From Plasmopara viticola (lineage: Eukaryota; Oomycota; Peronosporomycetes; Peronosporales; Peronosporaceae), in contig MBPM02000051.1 of assembly GCA_001695595.3 (NCBI GenBank), forward strand, positions 372,001 through 436,000: a stretch of DNA of 64,000 nucleotides, read 5' to 3'. Below the pieces are notes generated by a model, which was given only the letters and a program-made list of their open reading frames with translations, searched no databases and had not been told where the DNA came from. Made by a program: the position numbers and the translations under genes. This document shows positions 1 to 12,060 of the stretch, one piece after another (the first letter of the stretch is position 1; the number at the start of each line of letters is the position of its first letter).

Positions 1-299
1 TCGAGTCTATCCACATAAAAAACATATTTCGCAAACAGTCAGGTGAATCTAAAAATTCTAGAATCTAAAATGCGAGCAGAAAGACCTATCTGAATGAATG
101 GTGACTTCTGCACAACTCGGGACATGTCTCGGCTTATATTGCTCATCACTCTAGTCGAAGCACAAGCAGAAGGGCACAGCCTATACACATCAACATGCGG
201 CTATGAGACAGCGGATATATTCGCTACTTCTTTTTGAAATTCTTAAAAAATTTCAAGCACTAATGTTGAAGCCGGTCAAACGGCTAAACCATACAAAGC

Positions 300-560
300 T
301 TACAGCTTACAGCGCCCGTAAAAGCGGCATTGATTTACAACGCGGTCCAAACAAAAGCGCAGCTCACCAGATACGTCAAGAAGCTTCGGAGAAACATTAA
401 AGAGTACCATTCCTGCAAGCGAGTGCCTAATTTTAGAGCTATAGCTTCGCAACAGATGCAGCTGCGATAGCTGACGAGGGTTGATAGCTCGGCTTTGGCG
501 TCTCTGCGCGATCAACTGCACTGTTTTTCTTAATTGGCATCTGTTTTGTAATTTGGACAA
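300..560 (-). pseudogene. Possible Gypsy reverse-transcriptase scrap
   Basis: An 86-codon open frame on the minus strand contains the string SGELRFCLD. This resembles the 'LRFCVDYR' motif at the start of the Ty3/Gypsy reverse-transcriptase palm. The tyrosine-arginine and the downstream motifs are not in the same frame, so if the reading is right this is a decayed fragment. The match is short and could be chance. Confidence 0.25.
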
Positions 561-2399
561 ATCTGCTCGTCCACAGAGCTTTTGACCCGTCTTACATGGG
601 TATCGTATAGTCTGATCTGCGCAGATGCGTCAACAATTATATCAAACTTTCTCGGCCTGGATTTGGCGCGAAAGTAGATTCTGCGATTAACTAGCCATTC
701 ATTAGGACAGGCATGTGCATTTATCGTCATCCGCAAGGTTGGTCTTTTTTGTTGACCATATAGAGCATTAAATCCCAAACCATGCATGCGAGGCTTGATA
801 TGTGCATTCTCAATCCCTTATTGTGGCCAAGAATTTTTTCGGCAGCTCAAGCTTTCTAAGCTGAAGCAGGACGCCTCACTTATGACTATCCTCATCTGAG
901 TGCAGTAAGCGGCACCGACGGCATAGTTCAACGCGTAGCAAGCAACGCTAAACGACTTTGCTTCATCCAGCAAAGTTAGAAGGTGGTCTGTTGGACTTAT
1001 TCTAATTCTTGGATCCCATAAAGCAGCCGATAACGTAAACTCCTCTGCCACAAAGCCGCATTTGCGAATGCTACTGTTAGGTTTGTTAACCTCTACAACT
1101 TTCAATAGGGGCCAAGATAATCATCTAGTTCCAACTGATTATCCTCAGAAGGTCTTCGGCCAAAATTTGTCACAGTACGCGAGATCAAGAAGCCTGTTAC
1201 GGTCGAAGCAACACGATTGTGTCACCAGGCGCACCCAATAGTTTTATGTGGTGTTGTCCTCAGGTGTTTACAGAACCTCTTCAAAGTGCTGCCCCTGTGC
1301 TTGGCCTTGCCTGTATGGTGAGTATGTGTGGCCATGATAGATTAAAGTAGCCATCAGGCTCAGAAGTCGAGTACCGAAAGGCTGTGCGCTTTGAGCCGGC
1401 CGAAGCTGAACCTTACTTTGGAGGGAGCGATTCCTAACACAACTCGAAAAGGATGCGAAGCGGTCAATTCGCCGATTTTAAAATGTCCTCAGAAATGTAA
1501 CCGATCGTCAAGAACCTCAAGAGTGCGGGGTTGTCAAGAAAAAGCCCGACTTGACCGTCATAATCGACGACAAGAGCAATATCAAAAGCACACACTCGGT
1601 CGCACAGGGGCTACATTTCCTATTAAATATGTAGAAGGACGAGAAGAGAGCAGTCTCTGCCGACTGCTTCTTAATCGCTAAGGTCGCACCACTTCCATGT
1701 AGAGTGCGTAATGAACATAGGCGCTTTATACATTGAGCTTCTCGTGAATTAGCGTGATTGCTCAACTTTACACAGCTTGTAGGAGCCACCGGGTATGACT
1801 GCAAAAAGGCATTTGAATTTTAACCAGAAGCATCGCGCACATCGTAAGTAATCGCGGACTTTTAGCCGCACGATATACGCTCTCGAAACTGGAGTCATTG
1901 GTATCCAGCTTGGAGCTGTGCTGGAGCTGAAGAAAGTTGTCGCCGACCTATCAAGTGAACATTTTGTACGCTTAGCTCATGGACAAAGAGCCGTTTGTTT
2001 AGTGCGGTTGAGGTGTGAGTTATAAAATTTGGAGGCTCGCTTGATCACAAAATAGGTTTTTTTAATCCCACCATGGTTGCGAGATTCCAAGCCGAGTGCA
2101 AGTGAACCTCTTACTGGGTGACGACTTGTGTTGGTAACCGCGGGTGAGCAAGTCCAACCACCAACTAGAGTGGTAATGTTGGTTGTCAGGCCGCCCCAGC
2201 CATATATCGTGGGTTGTATTCTTTGATTTATTCTCTTTCCAGCCCCCCGCTTTGGTCATCGTCAAGAAAGTCATCCTGGATTATGTCGTAATTTTTATTT
2301 TCGTGACCTACTTTTGCTCGACTAGTAAATCTGATGGCAAGCCAAGTGCTTGTTGGGATCTGATGAAGTCTTTCTACTAGCATTGTTGCTCATTCGTCG

Positions 2400-2740
2400 C
2401 TAAATTGAGCGAAGAACCAGGAGAGTGTTCGCCTGAGCGCTCGTAGCGCTCCTCATCTCCTGGAGGCGAGATCCTTGGCGAAGGTGAACAGTACGCACGC
2501 GTTTCTGGTCATGGCAAAGCTAGAGGCTACTTTAGAGCCTCCTCTGCCCGAGCGGATCTATGTCGGGCGAGGCCCTCGTGACTTGCTGCCCAAGGCGCAA
2601 GCGCGTCCTTTAATGAAGACGCGGCCTTTGTTATAGGCGCTAGGCGTGGCCGCGCAGCGTCAGGTGTGGAGGTCACCTTTGGTGTGGATGCGACCTCGAA
2701 TGCCTACGCATCCTTCCTGGTTGTTGGCTTTTGCTACATA
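2400..2740. repeat. GC-rich block, probable repeat remnant
   Basis: This stretch is visibly richer in G+C than the AT-rich DNA on either side. It contains a short near-palindrome around TGAGCGCTCGTAGCGCTC. No frame stays open long enough to name a protein. A fragment of a mobile element is the likeliest explanation, but nothing proves it. Confidence 0.25.
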
Positions 2741-3154
2741 ACCCGTCTTTGTTTACTGCCTCTTTAGTCACTTTACGACCAATCCGACTTTATCATAAGT
2801 GTGATTGATTACACTCATTTGAATATATTTCAAGTCTTCGTTGGCAGGCTTTTGCATACGTTTATGCTTAAAGCTGCATAACTTCATCAATTTTCTGTTA
2901 CGGCGTTTTGGTCTTCCCTCTAATTCTTGATAAGCGGCTATGTTCGCTCAATTTTTATATCCAACTATATCCAACTTACTATACATACCGCGATCAACAT
3001 CGATAGAAAGATCCCATACAGTACACCAATGACACGCATATTTCTGTACAAAACATTTTTCCCCTCTTTGGGTAGCTGCTCGACCAAAACCCTGGAAAGT
3101 GCCCTCTCTTTTTACACGAACGAATCTCGCCTCCCGACTCGCCTGCGGCATACA

Positions 3155-6100
3155 ATGGTGTCCTTCGCGTCGCCACTATTTTGGCAAATCAATTACCTCG
3201 TGACGAACCTTAGCAAGAAAAACTTTAAGTCTAACGTGGCGGAGCTCAACCAGGTGCCGATCTTCACCCCTGCGTTTCCCCCCCTCCTTCGCGGCCCTGC
3301 CTTAACCAATACTGTATGTATGTATATATATGCTGTAGCTTGTGGAGCTATATGGAGAAGATGCGCGTATCTTTTTGCTTAACTGCCTCGTAAAAGACAT
3401 CGACTTTCGCGACACGCATGGCCAGAAAGATGCTCTCAAGATTCAGCTTCTCACGCACGAGATTTCACAGGCTTCTTCGCGTCCAAACTTTACCACTTTT
3501 ATCTGCGAGGTCTGCCGCCAACCTCCGTGTTGTATTTCTGCCATTTTTGACATTTAAATGTGTCTTGTCACAGGCGATCGAAGGGAGCTCGCCTGATATC
3601 GCAGCCATCAGTGGACAACACGTGACTGAAGACTTTCTTCACCACTTCTGCAAGATGCTCAAGCTCAGCCTCCCGCAGCAGGTAACGGTTGGTCTGGCTT
3701 TTGCCCAGGGCGAAAATGCCCAGAGTGCCGCCCAAGCCATCCAATTTTTGCGCACTAAACTTCCTGAAATTTCGACATGTGGGGTCAAACTTCCCTCGGA
3801 CGTGCTTCACTCGCTCGTGTTTGTGCTGCGCATTAAAAAGGAGTTTCATGCCGATATTGCCGAGACCGACTCTTTTCTTGCTAGCATTTCATCAGCTCAT
3901 CCGAATGACATGGGATTACTTGAAATGGCTCCACTGACAATGGGCGATCCTGAATATGTGGACTGTGAGCCTATGACGGACCTTGACTCAATTAGTAATC
4001 TCATTGCGGACGTATCTTCTAGTTGTGTGTTCTATGAATTGATGGAGGACGTTGGCTATTCGTGTACGGCATCCTCACAGGCTTTCCGCACGCTTCTGGC
4101 CGAGGCTGGATTGGCAAACGCTTCCACAATTCCTCCGGTTCAGGTGGCAGGAATGCTAGCGATGCTCTCGCGGACTTATACTGGTCTCGATGCAAAGAAC
4201 GGAGCTACATTGATGGCAAACCTTACGATTGACTTTGAGACTCCTGCGGCCGATGAGGCTGTCGCCGCACCAATGCGGGAAAATTGGGATCTTGATGTTA
4301 TCGCAGATGTTTTGCAGAAAGACTACGCCTCAATTAAATGGACTAGTGTGGCGGAGAAGCTGGATCGTCCCGATCTCAACATCCAAAGTGTGGCTCAGCT
4401 GCGTGTGCTTGTAACAACTTTCCAGTTGTTCTCGCAGACCAAATTTTGTGTGACGACTTTGCTGCGGCCGTGGGAAAATAGCCGCTCTCACATCAATATT
4501 TTGAAAGCCGCTGTAGAGGCACCACCGGATGTCCTTTCGTTCTTGGACTCACCGCACAAGCTTGCACCTTTTGAAGGTGCCGATGCGTCTGCTGTTCCCA
4601 AGAATGGCGTTTGGTTTTCGCTCGATATTGTGGAAGCGTTGCTGCATGTGTCGGAGCAAGATTGTTACGGTGACGTGCGCAAGCTTTTGGATGGTGCGAT
4701 GAAGACGTGCCCGGATGTGTTGATTGCCAATTTGGCCCAGGCATCACCCCGTTGGAATGCTCTGCGCGAAGACATGTTTTCAGAGCTCTTTAGCACTTAT
4801 ATCATGGGCAGACCCAATGCACCACTTATCATGCGTCATCTTTGGTCTGTGGCGCCCAAACTGGTGCTTTATGCGAGTGTTAAATGCTTCTATGCTGCGA
4901 CGGCGCCACACATTGTATCACGACTGTTCGCGCTCTTTCGCAACACTGGTGATTCGTTTGCATCCGCTATTCACTCGAATTATTTTTCATTTGCTCTGGC
5001 ACTTGCCACCATGGGAGCAAACCACGACGTTTTGAATCTAGAGACATGGCTCGTTGAGCGCCTCGCCTCGCAGAGAACGGCATTCGCCACCTCATGTCTA
5101 GCTTTTGTGCACCGTACTTATGCTCGCGCTGTACCAAAAAGCAACATTACCCCGCAGTCAAGCCATGTACTGTCCATTGAGTCGTTGGCGACTATTCTGA
5201 AATGTATTATGGCTATACAGAGCGCGCTTCCTGTTACTATCACACAAGAGCTCAAACGTATCATCACTTTATGCATGGAGACCCATCCTGTCATTTCGGC
5301 ATCCACGCGTCCGGTTGGAGAAGTAGGCGCTCCGCACACGCCAGGGACAGTCACTGGTAGCAATGCTAATGTTGCAGCAGTTGCAAGTACTGAAGCTGGA
5401 GGTGACGCCGTCTTGAGTGGTGGCGATGGTTCGACGTATACAGCGGAAATGATTGAAGAGCAAGCGAACGCGTACTTTCAGCAGATTTACACGTCCGAGC
5501 AGAATATCAACGACGTTGTGGCAATGCTAAAACGCTTTCAGAGCTCTCGCGACGAGCGCGAACGCCAGATCTTTTACTGCATGATTCACAATTTGTTCGA
5601 CGAGTACCGATTCTTCCCACGCTATCCGGAAATGGAGCTGCGCATTACGGGTGTTCTTTTTGGCAAGCTCATTGAGCACCAAGTGCTCCCTTCCAATTTT
5701 CTTCAGACCGCGCTGCGCTCTGTGCTTGAAAGTCTGCGTGAGCCTGTAAACTCAAAATTTTTCTTTTTTGGTGCGTGTGCCTTGCAGCAATTTGTTCCGC
5801 GGTTGCGGGAATTGCCGGCATACTGTACGAACCTGTCGCAGATCCCTCACTTGCAGCACGCTCTTCCAGAAATTATGCGCCAAGTTAATCAAGTCACTCG
5901 CGCAATTTCTGTGTCGGGACCCTCGCTGGACGCAAGTGCTGGCAGCAGTAGTGCGTTGTCTCTGAGTAGTGCTCTGCCACCTTTAGGCAGTGCAGTCGAA
6001 AGAGATGACACAATGAGGCTAAATAGCAGCGTGTCATTATTTGGAGCTGGATCACCGCCATCGATCACTTCTGGAGCAAAGGCGCAAGACGATATCGGCA

Positions 6101-9100
6101 TTCAGATTCCGTCATCGATTTTAAGCCGCTCTGCTGGCCCGTCATTGACATCTCCGTCGCTTAATGCACCAGCTGGCTCACCACCACCTCCTGCTGTCCC
6201 AGCGCCTGAGCTCAGGGTAGATCATATCTTTCACGATTCAAGCAAAGTTGACGAAAATGAAGTGATCGAGCAACCAGACGAAAATCTAAAGGATCGTATT
6301 CACTTTATTGTGAACAATATGTCCATCTCGAATTTGGAAGCAAAGATACCTGAAGTGCGGAAATTGCTTCTTCCTCCGTATCATGGGTGGTTGGCGAACT
6401 ATTTGGTGGTGAAGCGTATTTCGACTCAGCCAAATTATCACACCGTTTATCTGATATTCATTGAAAAGCTTATGCGTCCCGAACTTGAATGCGAAATCCT
6501 GAAACGTACTTTTCAAAATGCGCGCAAGCTGCTGACATCGGGGACAATCACGACGAACTCGCAGCAGCGTTCATTGCTAAAAAATTTAGGCTCGTGGCTT
6601 GGTGTCTTTACACTTGCGCGCAACAAGCCACTGCTGCAGCGTGATTTGGATTTGAAAGAGCTGCTGTATGTGGGTTACGAGACCGGTCACCTTATTGCTG
6701 TGACTCCATTCGTTGCCAAGATTTTGGAAGGGTGCAAAAAGTCGAAGATTTTCAAGCCGCCTAATCCATGGATAATGGGCCTCATTCATGCCATGAGCGA
6801 GATTTATGACGTGCCTGACCTCAAACTTAACCTTAAATTTGAAATCGAAGTCTTGTTCAAGTCGTTTAAGCTGAACGTGGAAGACCAGCGCAAGGCGCAG
6901 CTACTCCATACGCGTCGTACCCCACCACGCACGGCCAACCCAGACTTTAACGTCAAAGTACCCAAAACTTCTACTGGAGGGCAGCGGTCTGCCACACCTC
7001 CGCCTGGCTCAGGAGTCAAGCTGGGCCGACCACTGACTCCAGGCAAAGTAAAGAAGCCAAGCGAAGGCTTTGCACCTATCGGTAGCCCAAATGAAAGGGA
7101 GGAAGTCAAGACTTTCGGGCTTGGAGCTAACAACAATGGATCTGCTGCTGCGGAATCAACGGTAATTCCAAATTTGGCATCTTATGTAGCTGTAAATCCT
7201 GAGCTGCCATTGCGCAACGTAAATTTGCGTCACCTAGTGCCACTTGCCGTCGACCGTGCCATTCGCGAGGTGATCTCTCCTGTAGTGGAACGCAGTGTTA
7301 CGATTGCGTGCATTACCACTCGTGAATTAATCTTAAAGGATTTTGCGACGGAATCTGACGATACAAAGATGCGTAAAGCGGCTCACCTGATGGTGGCGTC
7401 TATGTCAGGATCGCTAGCCCTCATTACGGCCAAGGAACCGCTTCGCAACGCAATTGGCACCCATTTGCGTGCGCTGCTCCCCAGTAGTGCTGGAGATCCG
7501 CAACAGCTTGAGCATGTGATACAAGTTTGCTCTAACGAGAACACGGACTTAGGCTGCATGTTAATTGAGAAGGCGTCTTCTGAGAAGGCCATGCGCGACA
7601 TCGATGAAGCTCTGGCGAGTGCTTATGCAACACGTCGGCGTTACCAGCAGCAGCAGGCGCAAAATGGAAAAGCACCCGGTGCTGACGGAGTGCACTTTTT
7701 CGAGAACAGTACGAGCAGCCTAACCACAAACGCTTCTGCAAGCTCTCCTGGTGCTCCTAGTGGCCAATGGCCTGCTGTTTTGCCTGAAGTCTTCAAACCC
7801 AAGCCTGGAGGAGTACCGCTTGTACAGCTTGTGGTGTACGAGGCATTTCAACGTATCCCTCGACCTGCTTCGATGCCGCTGTCATCTCGTCCTACTACTG
7901 GCACGTACTCGGTCGGTACCCTAGAGAAGGACGGAGATACGGCTGGTGTGAGTGTAATCGCAGCATTGGATCGCTTTGCTGGATTGCTAGAGCGTTTTGA
8001 GCTGTTCGTGCAAAAAGTGGTCCGTCAGGCGGCGACTTCGCAGCGCGAACTTCCTTCGTTGTTAGCAATTCCAACTGAAAGTGAGGTCTTTGCTATTCTA
8101 CGTGAGGTTCGTGCGCTTGGTGGAAGTGTCCGACCAGCGTTGCGCGACGAAGCCTGCCTCAAAATTGCCAACCGGATTGTCAAATTTATGTACGAACTGG
8201 GTAACGGAGGTCAAGGCAACGAGCTGTTTTTAGAAATTCTTGTGAGCTCATTGGAGGCGCTGACGGCTAGTTGCGAAAAGCTTAGCAAGGAGATTGTGGG
8301 ATGGGTATTGCGCGCACCCGTGGATGATAAGTTGAAGTTGCACTGTGAAATTATTGTGGCGCTTATTCGGTATAAGGTGGTCGATGCTGTTGAATTTGAC
8401 ATGTATTTGGCCCACAACATGGAGCGCAATAGTGTGGCTATCGAGTTTGCAGTCCACGTTGTCCGTCAATGCCTGACAATGAATCACGTGAGTGTTGCTG
8501 CCCAGCTGTATAACACTCTTGAGGCTCTCGCTCGCATTGTGGAACGCCACGGAGGTGCGACGGCAAACAAAAATGTTCAGATCCTTGCTGCTCTTCTCGA
8601 GCAAGCGCGTGTTTCGAAAAGCCGCCCTACATTACCAGCTTCGCAGAAAAGCATGGGTGCGATTGGTAGTGGTGGTGCAGCCAAAACGTCGGCTGAACGA
8701 CCGCTAGTGCAAGAGCACGCTGCATTTAGGCACACGGTGAGTAATGCACTTGAGCACTGGATCGCCATTTACAAGGAGCCCACTGGCAACTCGAAGATGC
8801 ATGCACAGTATCTTCAGATGCTTAAGCAGTACGGTTTACTTGCTGACGACGAAAGTGTGTCGCTCTTCTTCAAGTTTGGAACCGAGCTTTGTGTGGATGC
8901 CTGCTTAAAGAGCTCTTTCGCTGCAAGTGATCCTGCTGCACTTAAAGCTGGCGCTAAGGTTCCTCTGAACTACGCGGTGGTTGACGCTCTGACGCACCTG
9001 ATGGCGTTGTTGGTGAAGTACCTTGATCCATCACCCGCGGCAAAGTTGCAGGTGCTAAATCATGCTGTGGGTGCAATTGCCAATGTATTGGTTGCAGCCC

Positions 9101-10434
9101 ACGACTTGTCGCGCAAAAAGAAGGCCCGGTTTGACCAGCGCGTCTTCTTGCGTATGTTCGTCAATCTCATGAAGGAGTTGACGGCTCAAGAACCAGCTTT
9201 GGATGCGATTCACCTTCAAGTTCTTAACACATTTGCTAGCGCGTTTAATACGCTGCAGCCTGTGGGATTACCTGGTTTTGTGTTTGCTTGGACGGAGCTC
9301 ATCTCGCATCGGTGCTTTATGCCGCTATTACTGCGTGCGAAGCAGCAACGTGGCTGGCAGATTTTGCACCGTCTGCTTATGAACTTGCTTGTGTTCATGG
9401 AGCCATTCTTGCGCCATGCAAACTCGGCAACGCCGCTCCCAAATTCCATTGCAGCACTTTACAAGGGTGTGACACGCATCATTTTGGTGCTTCTTCACGA
9501 TTATCCAGACTTTTTGAGCGACTTCTACACGAGCTTTTGTGATGTATTGCCCGCGGCTTGCGTGCAACTACGTAATGTGATTTTGTCGGCTTTTTCTCGC
9601 TCGATGCGTCTACCTGATCCGCTCAGTTTAGGACTACAGGTTGCCCAACTTCCTGAAGTGAGCGTGGCCCCACGGCTTATGCCAGCATGGGGAGCCGCTC
9701 TTTCGCACAACAACATCAAGGATTATGTCGACGAATTTCTCCATGCGACGGCAAATCGTGCCTCTGTTTTCCCTTCCGAGCTTATTTCCAAACTGATGCG
9801 CCCTGCCGCCCAATTGGAGCGCGACCCGACGTTTTGCAAGTATGCGCTGCCTGCACTGAATGCGTTGGTGTTGTACCTGGGCAAGGAAGGCATTGCCGAC
9901 ATGACAAACGGTGGTTCAACGCCTACGAATGTACCATCAACGTCATCTGGATCCGATGGTGTTACCAGTCCGACTAGTAAATTCGAGCAAACCGCGGCAA
10001 TGGATGTTTTCCGCTACCTGGCGGACGAGTTGAATGCAGAGGGCCGCTACTGGTACTTTAGCTCTTTGGCGAACCATTTACGCTACCCGAACAGCCACAC
10101 ACACTACTTTAGCTGCGTCATCCTTTACTTATTTTCGTACTCGGACAACAAGATGGTCAAGGAGCAGATTACCCGTGTGCTCATCGAGCGTCTCATTGCG
10201 AACCGTCCACACCCGTGGGGCCTCTTGGTGACTTTTATTGAGCTAATACGCAATAAGAGCTACAAGTTTTGGGAGCAAGACTATCTTGAGTGCTCAAGTG
10301 AGATTAAGGAAGTGTTTGATGACGTCGCCCGTACATGTCTGGCCACTGTGCCAAGTGCCTCGAGGGCGAGTCCGCTGGCTTCACTAGGCGGAAAAGCCAT
10401 TTCTCCAAGTGCGTCAGTTCATCGCTCACCCTAA
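3155..10434 (+). CDS. NOT1: CCR4-NOT complex subunit 1 (NOT1) scaffold
   Basis: NOT1 is the large scaffold of the cytoplasmic CCR4-NOT deadenylase that shortens mRNA tails. I place three exons: 3155-3253, 3339-3509 and 3574-10434. They encode 2,376 residues, about the size of human CNOT1. The long open frame seems to start at ATG 3418, but its first 52 codons are intronic or out of frame. The conserved N-terminus is QINYLVTNLSKKNF in exon 1, then LYGEDARIFLLNCL and SRPNFTTFICE in exon 2, spliced to AIEGSSP. Further domains: a TTP-binding-like HEAT region near residues 715-870 (NLFDEYRFFPRYPEMELRI); the MIF4G region that binds CAF1 near 995-1190; the DUF3819/CAF40-binding bundle near 1285-1430 (IPNLASYVAVNPELPLRNV); and the NOT1 C-terminal domain near 1960-2350 that docks NOT2/NOT3. 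Both introns are phase 0, 85 and 64 bp. Low-complexity Ser/Pro linkers separate the domains. Confidence 0.95.
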
Positions 10435-11919
10435 TGTTGGATATGACGCGTATACTTACTTGTGCACAGTGTTAGCTCCACACTAATTGCACTGCTCTTT
10501 TATGCCAAGATGAGTGTATATATATTTCTCAATATATTTTCTAAAATTACATAGAATTTTTGTGCAAATACAGTAGAGAATGAAACTATTATAAAATAGT
10601 GAGAAATGCGACAGTTTGCATTAAAATGGTACGTTTCAATCATATCAAACGTACGAGTAATTTTCGACATCGTAAAGACCCCATTGTATCAAATACAAAG
10701 ATTTACAAGCAAAGCATACTTCAATTAATGTGAATAATATTTTACGTCATCACTTTGCCAGCAATATGCAATTTCTAGATAAAATTGGTCGATAAATGCT
10801 TAAGCTGGAGGTTTGTTTCTGTCAACTCTATCCTAAGGCGATCGGACGTATTGACATGAATTTGAATAAAGCAAGGGAATTCTCTTTTTATTTCCCCTTC
10901 TATAAACCAGTAATTAGACTGCAATCTATCGAACTTTATTACCGAATGTAGTAAACGGTCGTTCGATAAAAGGAAAAAGATCTCCCTGCATGTGCGTGAG
11001 GTGCTATGTGTCCTTGTCTCACCTGATGGCAATTAGAGTCAATCCTGAGGCCGCGCGGACAAATTGGCTAATTAAACCTTTCAAAGACTCCGAGGTGGAT
11101 AGAATCATCTTCTTGCATCTATCGGATGAGCACTTTGCACGGCTCAGACGATCTACTAGCCTGAAAAGACGGCTTTAATTGCAGCCCTCTCTACTGCGAG
11201 CAGCTAGAAACGTAAAGACGTTCGAGTTCTTTAAAACAAACTCTGCTCAAGAGCTCTGGCAGTACAGGCTAGATTGCCCGGGCGGTAACACCTGATAAGG
11301 GGTGTAGGCCAGGAATCTGCATGACTTTAGAAGAAAATATCAGCCTTTTTTATTTAAGGAAGGTAGGGATATCTACCAAGACGGCTTTGATCACAGATGA
11401 CCAGGTGTGCGTGGCGTTGTGCACTCGCTTACCCAGGATGCCAGGCCAAAAGCTGAGAAACTCGCGCGTGAAATAGCTTGACCGAAGTACTTTGCGGCAT
11501 GAAGACACATGTAGGAGTAGCTGAGATCAGCGTTGAGATTCAAATTTTGCCAGCGTTCAAGCTTCCTTGTTAGCAAGCAAGTAAATTATATATTTGATAT
11601 TTGACGACCACAAGTACTCCCTGCTCAGTCTAAGATTTTGATAGCTTTGTAACGAGGAGCGATCAGCGATGGGCGGTGAATTCTACACATAGGCATACAA
11701 GGGTCCATGTACTTTTTAGCTTTTTTTAGGCTCTAGCGCATTACGGAATTTAGCCTACCGGCGATAAAGTGCTGTCTCTCAAAATTAATTGACTGATGCT
11801 CCAAGAGAGAGCGGATCATTTTTTTCAGCTTGATTGGAAAATGGAAATGGCATAAGACATTTCTGAAGCTGAGATTGACTGTGAATTTTGAGGTTTCAAA
11901 AAGGACCAAGTCGTTCTAT

Positions 11920-12060
11920 TGTCCCTGACATGGACAAGGTCGAAGCTATCCGGGGCATGCTGTGGATAAAGAACACGCACCCTGGATCGATTGGCGGGCC
12001 AGGGCTGAAGTTACCAGCTGCTTGATCCGCACAACAGGGCTTTGGTGAGTAACACTTTTA
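11920..12060 (+). pseudogene. Ty3/Gypsy retropepsin remnant
   Basis: One frame reads VPDMDKVEAIRGMLWIKNTHP. After a one-base frame change it continues WIDWRARAEV. Together this matches the end of the Gypsy aspartic-protease domain, classically 'ILGMPWL..H.P.IDW'. The frame change and surrounding stops show decay. A related piece sits near 59.7-59.83 kb, so the family is dispersed through the window. Confidence 0.6.

Larger units (their letters stand above)
1..3154. other. Gene-free left flank
   Basis: I see no gene that I can support here. The short open frames have no recognisable domains and overlap on both strands. Two subregions are listed separately: a reverse-transcriptase-like scrap near 300-560 and a GC-rich block near 2400-2740. 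The last 100 bases or so are the presumed promoter and 5' leader of NOT1. Confidence 0.6.

Noticed and set aside
3418..3573. Basic N-terminus (MARKMLSRFSF...) as a mitochondrial presequence of NOT1
   Set aside because: The region overlaps conserved NOT1 exon 2 in another frame and an intron, and NOT1 is cytoplasmic.
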